Counted from the stretch's first letter, positions 17,720 to 27,041 are shown. The stretch is DNA of 64,000 nt from Bacillus sp. ISL-41 (GCF_018613235.1 NZ_JAGGQP010000016.1:1-64000); one strand, 5' to 3'. Made by a program: numbers and translations. Notes: generated by a model not told the origin, from the letters alone.

Positions 17720-18013
17720 TCATACGGCCAAAAGCTCGATTTTTTTAACGTACTGCAACGCTTCTTTGCGGGAATGAATTTTATTAGAAGCAAAGGTTTC
17801 CAAGAGCGAAATATAAAAGCTTCCATCAAATCCTTTTTGGGCTTTTAGTGTGATTTCAATGGCTGTATTTGTGAGTTCATCGGTAGAATTTGTATACTGT
17901 TGACCGAAATAAATAAAGCCGATGGCGTCCTCACGCAACTGGAACCCTTTGCTTTTCAAATGAAGCAGGTAATCTTCAACTGTCCGCACTGACTGAATCA
18001 ATCCTCTCTTCAA
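17720..18013 (-). CDS. Small conserved protein, possibly DUF6123
   Basis: A 97-aa helical, soluble protein with SVRTVEDYLLHLKSKGF near the N-terminus and AIGFIYFGQQYTNSTDEL in the middle. It resembles what I remember of the Bacillaceae DUF6123 family, without certainty. Function is unknown. It stands alone between the DMT gene and the PAP2-like gene. Confidence 0.65.
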   Translation of the reverse strand: MKRGLIQSVRTVEDYLLHLKSKGFQLREDAIGFIYFGQQYTNSTDELTNTAIEITLKAQKGFDGSFYISLLETFASNKIHSRKEALQYVKKIELLAV

Positions 18014-18054
18014 GCCGTTTCTAGTAAAATTTTACCGCAATATTCGAGCTTTTT

Positions 18055-18516
18055 CTACCGTTTTTTTGTTAAAAGATATCCAGCAAATCCCATCGCCATG
18101 CCAATAAAGGCTCCGCCAAGTACCTCTTTTGGCTGGTGGCCCAGCATTTCTTTCAATGGATCTGGAGACTTTTCTTCAAACTCTACAGGGTCATCCTCAT
18201 GAATCTTATCCATTAATTCATCAAGATCATTAACTTTTAAAGTCAGTTCTCCTGTTTGTCTCCTTATCCCCTGGGCATCATACATGACAATAATGCCATA
18301 CACGAGTGACAATGCAAAATCAACCGAACGTACACCTTTAGTAAGAGCAACATATGTTGTTAAAGATGAGACACCAGCTGAATGGGAGCTTGGCATTCCG
18401 CCGCTGGCCAAAAATAAATCTGGTTTCCATTCCTGTGTCTTAGCATAATGAAACGGTATTTTTAAAGCCTGAGCAAGGCCAATACTTGAAATTGCAATAA
18501 CTGCACCTTTATTCAT
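18055..18516 (-). CDS. Divergent PAP2 family membrane protein (YuiD-like)
   Basis: A 153-aa integral membrane protein with the divergent-PAP2 (DUF212) fold. GGMPSSHSAGVSS near residue 39 is the phosphatase-superfamily motif, and hydrophobic segments lie at the N-terminus, near 65-80 and near 133-150. Related to B. subtilis YuiD (158 aa). Substrate is unknown, possibly a lipid phosphate. Monocistronic. Confidence 0.85.
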   Translation of the reverse strand: MNKGAVIAISSIGLAQALKIPFHYAKTQEWKPDLFLASGGMPSSHSAGVSSLTTYVALTKGVRSVDFALSLVYGIIVMYDAQGIRRQTGELTLKVNDLDELMDKIHEDDPVEFEEKSPDPLKEMLGHQPKEVLGGAFIGMAMGFAGYLLTKKR

Positions 18517-18673
18517 CTTCCGTCACCTCCATGTTATTTTGAAGAAAAATGATTGCTTTTATTCTTGCCCGTTCATAATAAGGATTAAGCTGTAATAAGC
18601 AGACAACCTATAAAGGTTAATTCTCATTTCTGAACATTTTTAAACAAAAATTTTTCTGGAGGGATTGCTGAAT

Positions 18674-18805
18674 ATGAGCAAAAAGGGAAACAGAGGGACA
18701 AAGGCACCCGGGGTAAATCCACAAGGCTATGGACAAGATGCTGAATTGGCTGAAGAACCAAAGTCAAAGCTGGAAAATGCCGCTAAGAAAAAGAATACAA
18801 AATAA
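18674..18805 (+). CDS. sspL: Small acid-soluble spore protein SspL
   Basis: A 43-aa frame, MSKKGNRGTKAPGVNPQGYG..., with GGAGGG upstream. It shares the GVNPQG, LEE/LENAAKKKNTK pattern and size of B. subtilis SspL (42 aa) and sits beside ypcP as in that species. Minor SASPs are made in the forespore late in sporulation. Very Lys/Gln/Asn-rich, with no hydrophobic core. Confidence 0.85.
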   Translation: MSKKGNRGTKAPGVNPQGYGQDAELAEEPKSKLENAAKKKNTK

Positions 18806-18829
18806 CGAAGTTTGCTGAACGCTAAACCA

Positions 18830-18862
18830 TAAAAAAACGGCTGGTATATTACCAGCCGTTCC
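18830..18862. terminator. Bidirectional terminator sspL / ypcP
   Basis: Stem AACGGCTGG/CCAGCCGTT (18836-18860). The T run lies on the minus-strand side (seven T), so it mainly ends ypcP, and it also faces sspL. Confidence 0.85.
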
Positions 18863-18864
18863 CA

Positions 18865-19752
18865 TTAAGCGTGCATTTCGTATTCGAACAGACGGTGCAG
18901 CCCTTTGAGTTCAACTTCATTGAACTTGGAAAGAAGCTTTTCCCGGTCAATTTTAAACCTGGCGTCGTCGATCTTGCATTCAACAGGTACATCACATTTG
19001 ATTTCAGCCAGCTGTCTGCTTAAATGAAGCATATCAAGGTCAGCTTCGATTTTAGCTCGCTGAGATTTTGTCAGTAGATGCAGGTTCGCGATGACACCTT
19101 CAACATCCCTATGTTCCTGAAGCAGCTTAATAGCAGTCTTTTCACCAATCCCGCGGACTCCAGGATAGTTATCACTTGGGTCGCCCATGAAGGCTTTTAA
19201 ATCAATCATCTGTTCAGGCCAGATGCCTTTTTCTGCAAAAAGGCTATGGCGATCGTGGACTTGATAATTGCCGTAGCCCTTCTGGAGCAGGATGACAGAA
19301 ACCCGGTCGTCAATAAGCTGTAGGATATCCTTATCACCTGTCAGAATCGTAATGGAGTCCACTTCCTTAGCCGTCCTGGCAATCGTCCCTATACAGTCAT
19401 CAGCTTCATAGCCTCTCAAACCAATGTTTGGTACATCCAGAGCTTCCACTACCTCTTTAACAAGGTCAAACTGCGGCAGCAGCTCAACAGGCGCCTCAGG
19501 TCTATTTGCTTTATAATGGTCGAACATTTCTGTACGGAAGGTTTTGCTGCCCATATCCCAGCATACTGCAGTATGGGTAGGCTTGAAATTTGCAACTGCA
19601 GTCGCAAAGTGTTTTATGAACCCGTGGATCGCATTTGTTGGGACCCCTTTGGAATTTATCATGAACTGTCCGGAAACAGCTGTTGCATAGAATGCTCTGA
19701 AAAGCAAAGCCATCCCGTCAACCAGCATTAGCGAAGTTTTATTATTTTCCAA
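18865..19752 (-). CDS. ypcP: 5-prime to 3-prime exonuclease / flap endonuclease YpcP
   Basis: A 295-aa stand-alone homologue of the DNA polymerase I 5-prime nuclease domain. Metal-binding acids are in LMLVDGMALLFRAF, CWDMGS, GYEADDCIGTIA (about 112) and TGDKDILQL (about 138). The helix-hairpin-helix GVRGIGEKTAIKLL lies near 195. Expected role is Okazaki-fragment RNA primer and flap removal, overlapping with PolA. Position beside sspL matches B. subtilis. Confidence 0.93.
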   Translation of the reverse strand: MENNKTSLMLVDGMALLFRAFYATAVSGQFMINSKGVPTNAIHGFIKHFATAVANFKPTHTAVCWDMGSKTFRTEMFDHYKANRPEAPVELLPQFDLVKEVVEALDVPNIGLRGYEADDCIGTIARTAKEVDSITILTGDKDILQLIDDRVSVILLQKGYGNYQVHDRHSLFAEKGIWPEQMIDLKAFMGDPSDNYPGVRGIGEKTAIKLLQEHRDVEGVIANLHLLTKSQRAKIEADLDMLHLSRQLAEIKCDVPVECKIDDARFKIDREKLLSKFNEVELKGLHRLFEYEMHA

Positions 19753-19929
19753 GCTGGCACCTCCAATGAGAATTTTGAGCCATTGCTTTATTTAAAAAGC
19801 TTGATGCCTTAATGTGAAAGTCAACTTTGATATTATAACACAATTATAGGTGTTCCCTTGTATATTCCGAAAATAACCATTCTTCAATCATCTAACCAGA
19901 CTGAGTCAAAGCGACTTTTCCCCAAAACA

Positions 19930-20775
19930 TCATTCACTTTTGGAAACGGGATTTTCATGATAAGAAACCCAATCGCTGAAGCTTCCTGCATAGAGTCTGA
20001 CATTCTTGAATCCAGCTTCTTTTAAGGCGATATAATTAGGCGTTGCCGTAACACCTGAGCCGCAATAAACGATGATTGGCTCGCTAAAATCTAGGTCTTT
20101 AAATCTCTTTTCCTGCTCGTCCCGAGGCTTAAAAAAACCATTTTCAAAGCCGTCCATCCAAGGTTTATTAATCGCTGTCGGGATATGGCCGGGAATCCGG
20201 TCAATTGGCTCCTCGATTCCAAGGTAACGTCTGCTTTCCCGGGAATCAACAAGGACAGCACTCCCATTCCCTTCAAGTGCAATATCTTTCACCTCTTCAT
20301 AGGAAGCCAGCATATCGTTATTTTCATTTATCGTGTAATTTGTCTTTTGATAATGCGTTACGGATTCCTCAGTCGGATACCCTGCCTTCTTCCACGCGTC
20401 GAAGCCTCCGTTCAGGATATAGACTTTCTCATGTCCAACGTATTGAAGAAGCCACCACATCCTTGATGCGAATGCTCCTTCCTTTCCGTCGTAGACAACG
20501 ATTGTTGTTTCATTATCGATTCCAGCATTCTGAAGCTTCTCTTTAAACTGACTTGTTTCAGGGAGAGGGTGCCTGCCGCCATGCTCCCCGACCGAACCAG
20601 AAAGATCTTTTTCCAGGTCGAAATAAACAGCGCCTGGAATATGGCTTTGTTCATATAGAAGCCTGCCCTCATCAGGATTCCCCAGCTTGAATCGGCAATC
20701 GACGACTCTTGTATCCTTGTCTCCCAGACGATCATTAAGCCATTTTGAATCAACATGATTTCTCAAGGCATTCAC
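19930..20775 (-). CDS. Two-domain sulfurtransferase (3-mercaptopyruvate/thiosulfate type)
   Basis: A 281-aa tandem-rhodanese protein. The inactive N-terminal domain (about 5-135) ends WWLLQYVGHEKVYILNGG. The active C-terminal domain carries the loop YCGSGVTATPN near residue 238, whose CGSGVTA form is typical of 3-mercaptopyruvate sulfurtransferase. It transfers sulfane sulfur to cyanide or thiol acceptors in the cytosol; the physiological acceptor is unknown. Its start overlaps by 4 nt the stop of the small Cys-rich gene upstream. Confidence 0.92.
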   Translation of the reverse strand: MNALRNHVDSKWLNDRLGDKDTRVVDCRFKLGNPDEGRLLYEQSHIPGAVYFDLEKDLSGSVGEHGGRHPLPETSQFKEKLQNAGIDNETTIVVYDGKEGAFASRMWWLLQYVGHEKVYILNGGFDAWKKAGYPTEESVTHYQKTNYTINENNDMLASYEEVKDIALEGNGSAVLVDSRESRRYLGIEEPIDRIPGHIPTAINKPWMDGFENGFFKPRDEQEKRFKDLDFSEPIIVYCGSGVTATPNYIALKEAGFKNVRLYAGSFSDWVSYHENPVSKSE

Positions 20776-20957
20776 TCCTTCGTTTGTTTTTGGACCATCA
20801 ATTTTTTTACATGCTCCTTTGGATCCCAGCAGTTGAATTGATAGTGGCTTTTCGTTTCATAGCCCAGCCTTAGGCAATGATATTTCATTTTCCCATCAAT
20901 TTTTTCAGCCTGAAAATTAACACAAGTAGCACATGCATGAAATCGGTTACTGGTCAT
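20772..20957 (-). CDS. Small Cys4 protein, 61 aa
   Basis: A 61-aa protein with four cysteines (CATC at 9-12, Cys28, Cys43) plus His7, suggesting one bound zinc or a small metal centre. I do not recognise a named family. It lies between dynA and the sulfurtransferase; ATGA overlap with the sulfurtransferase suggests coupled translation and perhaps a sulfur or metal link, which is inference. Confidence 0.75.
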   Translation of the reverse strand: MTSNRFHACATCVNFQAEKIDGKMKYHCLRLGYETKSHYQFNCWDPKEHVKKLMVQKQTKE

Positions 20958-20971
20958 CCCTCATACAACCT

Positions 20972-23900
20972 TTATTGATCGTTTTTTATATTCATCAATG
21001 CAGCTTTCACAGTATCGATAGAGAAATTATCATCAAGGGCAGAGGTGATTCCTTCGAAATACTCGGTGATCTGCTCTGAAAAATCCTTTTGGACTTTCTC
21101 AAACTCACGATCTAATTCAGGAAGGTAGTGGTCTTTCAGCCTTGCATTCTCTTTTTCAAGATAATCCTCTGCAGGTCCGTGTAAAAGCTTTTCAAGTTCA
21201 TCTGCCATTAATTTCTTTTCATTTTTCTCAAAGAAGGATTTGGGATTCTTGAACATTCCAAGCGTCTTCTTGAATATCGCATGATCGATGTCCTGGTATG
21301 CTGTTTCAAAGTCTACTCCGGTTAATGGACCATTTTCTGTGGCAGAAATAGAAACCGAAGAATTAATTTTCAGCAATTCGGCTGACAAAGCTTCCTGGAA
21401 CTCTTTCAATATCCGTAAAATAAACGCCTCGGCCCTTAATGAGGTGGCCCTCATTTCCTGAGCCAGGTCATATCCAATGCTCTCAATCAATTCATCAAGC
21501 GCTGTTTCAAGAGCCTTCTTCATATTGCGCCCATCGTCCTTCAAAAGCGCTGGATTGAAGGCCTCCCTAAAGAATTCCCCAAACCTGATGAAGACACGCT
21601 GGCGAATATAATATGTCAATTCATCGCTTTCCTGGACAAGGCGGTCCTTAAGCACTGCCGGTTGCTTCTCGGATAAAACGCTCAGCATTTCTTCTTTTTG
21701 TGATAATAGCTTCCTCCGCCTATCAGTCCTTGCAGCCTTGTCTTCTTCTGCCGACCTAATCATTTCCTCGATCACATTGACAGCCTGACGCCATTTTGCC
21801 CCTGCAGACTCAACAGCCATATTCATAAGGTCATTGGCAATGAATGAATAAAATGCCTTTTCAAATCGATTAAAAAGCTGGTCTCCACCAGTCTCTTGAT
21901 CCAACTTAGCATTTAAGCCATTCAAACTTGAAACTGGGAACAGATGAGGCTTCCTGATGCCATATTGGACAAGCTGGTCTTTCACATATTCTAATACGGC
22001 TGACTGCTCTTCCTCCGAATTCGCCAAATCAACGGCATTGACAATGAAAAACATTTTATCAAGCTCAAAGGTATCCTTGACCCTGCCCAGCTGGATCAGG
22101 AACTCCCTATCCGCTTTTGAGAAGGCATGATTATAGTAGGTTACGAATAAAATAGCATCCGAATTCTTGATATAATCGAAGGCAACTCCTGTATGGCGGG
22201 CATTGATTGAATCGGCACCAGGCGTATCAACCAAAGTGATCCCCTCTCTTGTAAGTTCGCAATCATAATAGACCTCTATCCATTCAACAAAACAAGATTT
22301 TTCCTCTTCAGCAACATAGCCTCGGAATGATTCAAGATCAACAAAAAGCTTCTCGCCGAAACTATTTTTAAAATCACTGAATCCTTTGGCAAAAGCCTGG
22401 AGAAATGAGTAATGCGTTTTTTCTGCGGCACTGTAACCGCTATCCTCGGAATTAAGACTATTGATTTGATCGATCGCTCGTTCGAAATCAGTCGTGTTCT
22501 TGCCGAATAATCCCAGAGAGCGGTCCAGTTCTTTCAGTAATTCACTGGCACTTTTTATTTTGACAATGACCGTTCCGTGAGGATTCTCATTTGTCACCGG
22601 TTTAATTTTATTGATGGCAGCAGTTGTCGGATTTGGTGATACCGGCAAAATCCGTTCCCCTACCAGAGCATTTGCGAAAGAGGACTTCCCAGCGCTGAAT
22701 GCCCCGAACAAGGCAACAGTAAATTCTCTTTCCTTTAACCTTGAGGCTTTATCCTTTAATTCACGGGCGATTTTTTTCAAGCCAGGTATATTCTCGATCT
22801 GTTCAGATGTAAAATTCATTTTTCTTACCAGCTTCTGTTGTTTCTCATGAAATTGTGCAATCTCAATCCCGCCTTGCTCGACAGGAGCTTCCTGTACTAA
22901 AGGATCGGTCACTTCCTTCGCAGTGTTTGAGGAGGCAATATCATCAGTTACGATCACTTCTGGCTCGTCTTCGGCAGCCTTAAAAATCAGATACGCTTCC
23001 TCTTGATATTCTGTCGGTTGACCATACAGAATTTCTGATACGAACCTGCGTTGCTCGGCCAGGTTTTCCAGAATGACATTCAATGCCTTCCACGCTGAGA
23101 AAAGCTTCGCGAGTTGTTCTTCTTTCTTGAGAATTTCATTTATCTCCTCATCATCCTGACCTTTTACATAGCCGATGAACTTTTCCTTGATGGGCTCCAG
23201 CTTTCTTCTTGCAAGATTCTTCAATGCTTCCGCCACGTCGTTAGTATAATTGAGAACATAGTCTCCTGAAAGTCTTGCACCAGACTTGACGGCTCCAGAT
23301 AGCAGCTCGGTTTGGAACTCAATCTTAAAGCTATTGGCTGATGTCTGCAGCTCGGTCTGCGAAAGATTATGTTTCTTGAACAGCTCGGATAAAAAGTTCT
23401 TGATATGCCAGTCGAGCTGGGATTGAACTTTATCCTCGAGGTCTCGATAGAAACTGTCGAGTCTTGCTGTTCGTTCCTGTTCCGTTTTTTGTTTTGAAAA
23501 TAGCAAACCCACTTTAAAGTCTGGCTGCCTTGACTGAAGATAAGCCTCCGCCAGCTCCCTTGTCTGGAATGGCATTAGATAGGCGCTTTTTAGAATATCA
23601 TTGAGTCCATCCCGGAATTCACGTTCAGGATCCCGTTCACCCTGGATTTTTTCAATATTCATCCTTAAATTATCCAGTTCATATGACAGCTGTTGCCTTT
23701 CACTGTCCGAAAGCCCTTCGAGGATTGTTTCAAATTGATCGATTTCTTCAGAGACATTCTGATGAAGATGCGCCAAATGATCCTCGGTCAATTTTTCCAT
23801 CGACTTAAAAATCGAAACTGGCAGTATTTCTTTTCTCTTGCTCTTCCGCTCCATGATAAACGAAAGGAGTATCTGAAATTGATTATGTGGCGATTCAGGG

Positions 23901-24625
23901 GCTTTCAGCGATGTATAAAAAATCCCCGCATGTTTTACTCCCCAGTCAGCAAAAGAATTTTCAACACTCGTCTTGAACTGCTCAAAAGACAATTCTGCAT
24001 CCTGGTGCTTGTCGACCTGGTTGATAATCAAATATAGTTCTTTTCCTGCATCTGTTAATTCCTTCGTAAAAAGGAAATTCAGTTCAGATTGGACATGGTT
24101 ATAATCCATCACATAAAACACGATATCTGAAAGATGGAGCGCCGATTCAGTGGCAATCCGATGGGCATCATCAGTGGAATCGATCCCAGGTGTGTCCATG
24201 ATGACGGCCTGTTCCAGAAACTCCGCACCATTATGGCTGATTTCGATAGCCTGGATTTGCTCGCCATCCTTGCAGTAAGTTTTGACAGTTTCATAATCAT
24301 ATGGTGCCGGATATAAGCGTGAGCCGCCGTCTTTGAAGATGACCTTTGCATATTCAGTACCTGACTTAATCCGTACCAGGTTCGCACTGGTCGGAATTGG
24401 GCTTGAGGGCAGGATATTGTCGCCGATCAGCCTGTTGATCATGCTCGACTTCCCTGCAGAAAAGTGTCCGCAAAAAGCAATTGAAAATTCCTCCTCAACT
24501 GCTTTCCTTCCCAATTCCTTTACTTTTTCAGCTGTATCGTCATCGTGATTTGAATTCATTAAATTATATAAAGATAAAATCTTTCCAAGAAGCTTATGAT
24601 CTTGCTGTGCAATAGTCTGGCCCAT
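20972..24625 (-). CDS. dynA: Bacterial dynamin-like protein DynA, double GTPase
   Basis: A 1217-aa fusion of two dynamin-like units. P-loops are GHFSAGKSSMIN near residue 55 and GAFSAGKSSFAN near 640. G3 motifs MDTPGIDSTDD and VDTPGADSIN, and G4-like INQVDK and VNAVDL, are visible. Long coiled-coil helices fill the rest. B. subtilis DynA (YpbR, 1193 aa) fuses and protects membranes under phage or pore stress. The ATG at 24623-24625 is preferred (AAGGGG 8 nt upstream) over the TTG at 24646. Confidence 0.95.
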   Translation of the reverse strand: MGQTIAQQDHKLLGKILSLYNLMNSNHDDDTAEKVKELGRKAVEEEFSIAFCGHFSAGKSSMINRLIGDNILPSSPIPTSANLVRIKSGTEYAKVIFKDGGSRLYPAPYDYETVKTYCKDGEQIQAIEISHNGAEFLEQAVIMDTPGIDSTDDAHRIATESALHLSDIVFYVMDYNHVQSELNFLFTKELTDAGKELYLIINQVDKHQDAELSFEQFKTSVENSFADWGVKHAGIFYTSLKAPESPHNQFQILLSFIMERKSKRKEILPVSIFKSMEKLTEDHLAHLHQNVSEEIDQFETILEGLSDSERQQLSYELDNLRMNIEKIQGERDPEREFRDGLNDILKSAYLMPFQTRELAEAYLQSRQPDFKVGLLFSKQKTEQERTARLDSFYRDLEDKVQSQLDWHIKNFLSELFKKHNLSQTELQTSANSFKIEFQTELLSGAVKSGARLSGDYVLNYTNDVAEALKNLARRKLEPIKEKFIGYVKGQDDEEINEILKKEEQLAKLFSAWKALNVILENLAEQRRFVSEILYGQPTEYQEEAYLIFKAAEDEPEVIVTDDIASSNTAKEVTDPLVQEAPVEQGGIEIAQFHEKQQKLVRKMNFTSEQIENIPGLKKIARELKDKASRLKEREFTVALFGAFSAGKSSFANALVGERILPVSPNPTTAAINKIKPVTNENPHGTVIVKIKSASELLKELDRSLGLFGKNTTDFERAIDQINSLNSEDSGYSAAEKTHYSFLQAFAKGFSDFKNSFGEKLFVDLESFRGYVAEEEKSCFVEWIEVYYDCELTREGITLVDTPGADSINARHTGVAFDYIKNSDAILFVTYYNHAFSKADREFLIQLGRVKDTFELDKMFFIVNAVDLANSEEEQSAVLEYVKDQLVQYGIRKPHLFPVSSLNGLNAKLDQETGGDQLFNRFEKAFYSFIANDLMNMAVESAGAKWRQAVNVIEEMIRSAEEDKAARTDRRRKLLSQKEEMLSVLSEKQPAVLKDRLVQESDELTYYIRQRVFIRFGEFFREAFNPALLKDDGRNMKKALETALDELIESIGYDLAQEMRATSLRAEAFILRILKEFQEALSAELLKINSSVSISATENGPLTGVDFETAYQDIDHAIFKKTLGMFKNPKSFFEKNEKKLMADELEKLLHGPAEDYLEKENARLKDHYLPELDREFEKVQKDFSEQITEYFEGITSALDDNFSIDTVKAALMNIKNDQ

Positions 24626-24763
24626 TCCTCTAACCCCTTGTGACAAAATTGTGAATAACTTTATTTTATATGATTTTTCGGTCTTTTCCTATAATTACAT
24701 TTTCGCCTCTTGTAAAAAGTAAAACAAATAAATTAATCAACCTAGAAAAGCACTGACAAATGG

Positions 24764-24798
24764 ACAAAAAGAAAAAGCCCGAACTTAGTCCGGGCTTT
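24764..24798 (-). terminator. Terminator of short Fur-linked transcript
   Basis: Seven-bp stem AAGCCCG/CGGGCTT (24774-24797) followed on the minus strand by TTTCTTTTT. It separates the small unit upstream from dynA. Confidence 0.85.
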
Positions 24799-24820
24799 CA
24801 TCTAATTGAGAATCTGTTTA

Positions 24821-24907
24821 TTAATGTGGTTTTAGTACATTGCTCAATACATATTTCATAAGTAAGGAGTAAGCTGCTATGGTAGAAACAACTAACATGG
24901 AAACCAT
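24821..24907 (-). CDS. Possible small membrane protein (28-45 aa)
   Basis: From the ATG at 24905-24907 a 28-aa frame reads MVSMLVVSTIAAYSLLMK and ends VLKPH; one hydrophobic helix is obvious. The frame stays open upstream to 24958 with a polar lead (NYSQLKKNLKDGVVP) but no good start codon, so the true start is unclear. It lies between a promoter with a Fur-like box and a strong terminator. It may be coding or part of a small RNA. Confidence 0.35.
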   Translation of the reverse strand: MVSMLVVSTIAAYSLLMKYVLSNVLKPH

Positions 24908-24966
24908 TGGTACGACACCATCCTTAAGGTTCTTTTTTAACTGAGAATAATTTTCATCTTAAGGAA

Positions 24967-24995
24967 AGTGTAGCACTATTGATTATCATTTTCAA
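24967..24995 (-). promoter_or_regulatory. Promoter with overlapping Fur-box-like site
   Basis: On the minus strand TTGAAA (24995-24990), 17-nt spacer, TACACT (24972-24967). A site matching 13 of 15 positions of the 7-1-7 Fur consensus TGATAATnATTATCA covers 24980-24994, over the -35 and spacer. It would drive a transcript of about 200 nt ending at the 24764-24798 terminator. Confidence 0.5.
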
Positions 24996-25005
24996 TGGAA
25001 GCAGA

Positions 25006-25575
25006 TTAATTGTCACACTTATTTAACAAATTCGGGACGAACCGACCCTGATTCGAGAATTCAGATTCATACATGGTCAACTCTCGCAATGCCTTCTCCT
25101 CTGCAGGAATCCTGATCGATAAAATCAGGATGTTCAGCAAGGTGAAGACTGCCATTGTGATATAGGCATTGAACATTAAAGGAATAACAATCAATTCTAT
25201 TGCTACAATTAAATAGTTTGGATGCTTGATGATTTTATATGGTCCTCTTTTGATGACGTTAGCTCCTGGAAGAATGATGATCTTTGTATTCCAGAACCTT
25301 CCCAATGAAGAGAGTGACCAAATTCTCATCACCTGCGTAAAAATAAACAAAGCAAGTAATGCCGGCCAATATCCTGACAGGTTTTTATCAAAGAAGATCA
25401 CTTCCAGGATAAAAAATATGAAAAAAGCTGTATGGATTGACACCATTGCGGGATAGTGCCCCTGCCCAAACTCTATTGCTCCCTGTGCTTTCATCCAGGC
25501 TTCATTTTTTCTGGCTATGACTAGTTCTGTCAGCCTCTGAAAGATGATTAATCCGATAAATATGAGGAACACCAT
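25006..25575 (-). CDS. bpsB: Alkylpyrone O-methyltransferase, ICMT-like (BpsB/YpbQ)
   Basis: A 189-aa integral membrane protein with four to five hydrophobic segments and the isoprenylcysteine carboxyl methyltransferase signature GPYKIIKHPNYL near residue 110, where SAM binds. In B. subtilis the homologue YpbQ/BpsB methylates alkylpyrones made by BpsA. The gene starts one nucleotide after the bpsA stop, supporting the same pathway here. The SAM-dependent activity is inferred from the family. Confidence 0.88.
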   Translation of the reverse strand: MVFLIFIGLIIFQRLTELVIARKNEAWMKAQGAIEFGQGHYPAMVSIHTAFFIFFILEVIFFDKNLSGYWPALLALFIFTQVMRIWSLSSLGRFWNTKIIILPGANVIKRGPYKIIKHPNYLIVAIELIVIPLMFNAYITMAVFTLLNILILSIRIPAEEKALRELTMYESEFSNQGRFVPNLLNKCDN

Positions 25576-25576
25576 G

Positions 25577-26662
25577 TTATTCCCACCTCATCAAAAGCAA
25601 TTCGGAGCTAAATCCGGGTCCTAAGGCTGCCCCCAGTCCAAGATCGCCTGCCTCCGCTGTCTCCATGAACCTTTTTAATACATATAGTATTGTTGCTGAA
25701 GACATATTCCCATAATCTTTTAAGACCTCCATTGATGTCCTGGTCATTGCTTCAGGGAATTTGAGAGCAGAAACATAGGCATCCAGGACCTTCTTTCCTC
25801 CTGGGTGCGCAATGAAGTGATCGAGATTCGGAACGTCAAGGTTATTGCTGTTCAAAAACCTTAAAACATTAGGCTGAAGCCAGTTTTCGATGATCGTCGG
25901 TATATCCTTGGAAAACACGACATAAAGTCCCTCATTTTTCACTTCCCAGCCCATGACATCCTCAGAGTCAGGCATGGTTGTTGACTGAGTGCCGATAATA
26001 TTAGGTGCAGCATCTTTTTTCATGATATTCTCATAGCCGGAATCATCACCACAGACCAGGGCGCACGCAACCCCATCCGCAAACAGTGAAGTTCCAATCA
26101 GATTGCTTTTTGAACGGTCATTACGCTGGAAGGTTAAACTGCATAATTCAATTGACAGCACCAGAACCTTTGCCTCCGGGTATGCCAGACAATATTCAAA
26201 GGCTCGCGACAGTCCAGCTGCCCCACCAGCACACCCAAGACCCCAGATTGGGATCCTTTTAGTATATTGAGATGATGGCAGGATATTCATTATTCTCGCA
26301 TCAATGCTTGGGGTCGACACACCCGTGCTGCTGATAGTAAAAATAGCATCGATTTCTTCAAGTTGTACTTGGTTTTTTAAAAACTCATCACTTTTCAGGC
26401 AATTCGAGATTGCTTGTGCTCCTAGTTCCACAGCTGCCTCAATATAGGCATTATTCTTCTCTTCAAAAGTATGGTCACTTTCAAACCAATCAAGATTTTT
26501 AGCAAAATGGCGTTTCTCGATTTGGCCATTCTGAAATACAGTTAGCAGCCTATTTATATCTTTAAAGGATTCTTTGAATAGCTTTTCTGCAAAATCCATT
26601 ACCTTTTCCTGCTCTATTGAAAATGGCGGCACAGCTTCTGCGATGGATATAACTCTTGGCAT
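25577..26662 (-). CDS. bpsA: Type III polyketide synthase, alkylpyrone synthase BpsA
   Basis: A 361-aa chalcone-synthase-like enzyme that extends fatty acyl-CoA with malonyl-CoA to give alkylpyrones. The catalytic triad is visible: Cys in GLGCAGGAAGLSRA (about 142), His in FIAHPGGKK and Asn in YGNMSSAT. The ATG at 26660-26662 follows GAGGAG by 9 nt and gives MPRVISIAEAVPPF, matching the usual family start; the upstream in-frame ATG has no ribosome site. First gene of a two-gene operon with bpsB. Confidence 0.92.
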   Translation of the reverse strand: MPRVISIAEAVPPFSIEQEKVMDFAEKLFKESFKDINRLLTVFQNGQIEKRHFAKNLDWFESDHTFEEKNNAYIEAAVELGAQAISNCLKSDEFLKNQVQLEEIDAIFTISSTGVSTPSIDARIMNILPSSQYTKRIPIWGLGCAGGAAGLSRAFEYCLAYPEAKVLVLSIELCSLTFQRNDRSKSNLIGTSLFADGVACALVCGDDSGYENIMKKDAAPNIIGTQSTTMPDSEDVMGWEVKNEGLYVVFSKDIPTIIENWLQPNVLRFLNSNNLDVPNLDHFIAHPGGKKVLDAYVSALKFPEAMTRTSMEVLKDYGNMSSATILYVLKRFMETAEAGDLGLGAALGPGFSSELLLMRWE

Positions 26663-26743
26663 GTTTATACTCTCCTCACATCTATGTACGGTTACTTTTT
26701 CCATTTACCCAGAGAGTATACAGTCAAACTAGACTTGGACTGA

Positions 26744-26781
26744 AACGAAAAAAAGCTTTCCCCACAAATAAGGGAAAGCCT
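26744..26781 (-). terminator. Minus-strand terminator in the SDR-bpsA gap
   Basis: Stem GCTTTCCC/GGGAAAGC (26755-26779) followed on the minus strand by seven T. It would end transcripts coming from the SDR gene. The rest of 26663-27168 holds an unassigned open frame (26826-26975, no start codon) and the palindrome at 27004. Confidence 0.75.
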
Positions 26782-27003
26782 AACGTTTTGAAGGAGTTGC
26801 TGTGCAAGTTCATTATACAATGCACTCAAGCCTTGTACATTATAAAATCATTACCAGTTGACATTATATTTCTTAGAAGACTGTCTGTTTTTACCTCAAT
26901 GGCTTCTTTTGTACGAAGCAGAGTACCTGCTTTTACCGTTTTAAACCTCGCGGATCTTTTTCGGGTAATGGATAATTACATTTCGATATCGTTCAAGCAG
27001 AAA

Positions 27004-27041
27004 GATACCCTTATGGAAGGCATTCCTCCTCCATAAGGGTA
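27004..27041. repeat. Single palindrome of the CCTTAT/ATAAGG type
   Basis: ATACCCTTATGGA pairs with TCCATAAGGGTAT. The CCTTAT and ATAAGG core arms are 18 nt apart, as in array B, although only one copy is present. Confidence 0.55.
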
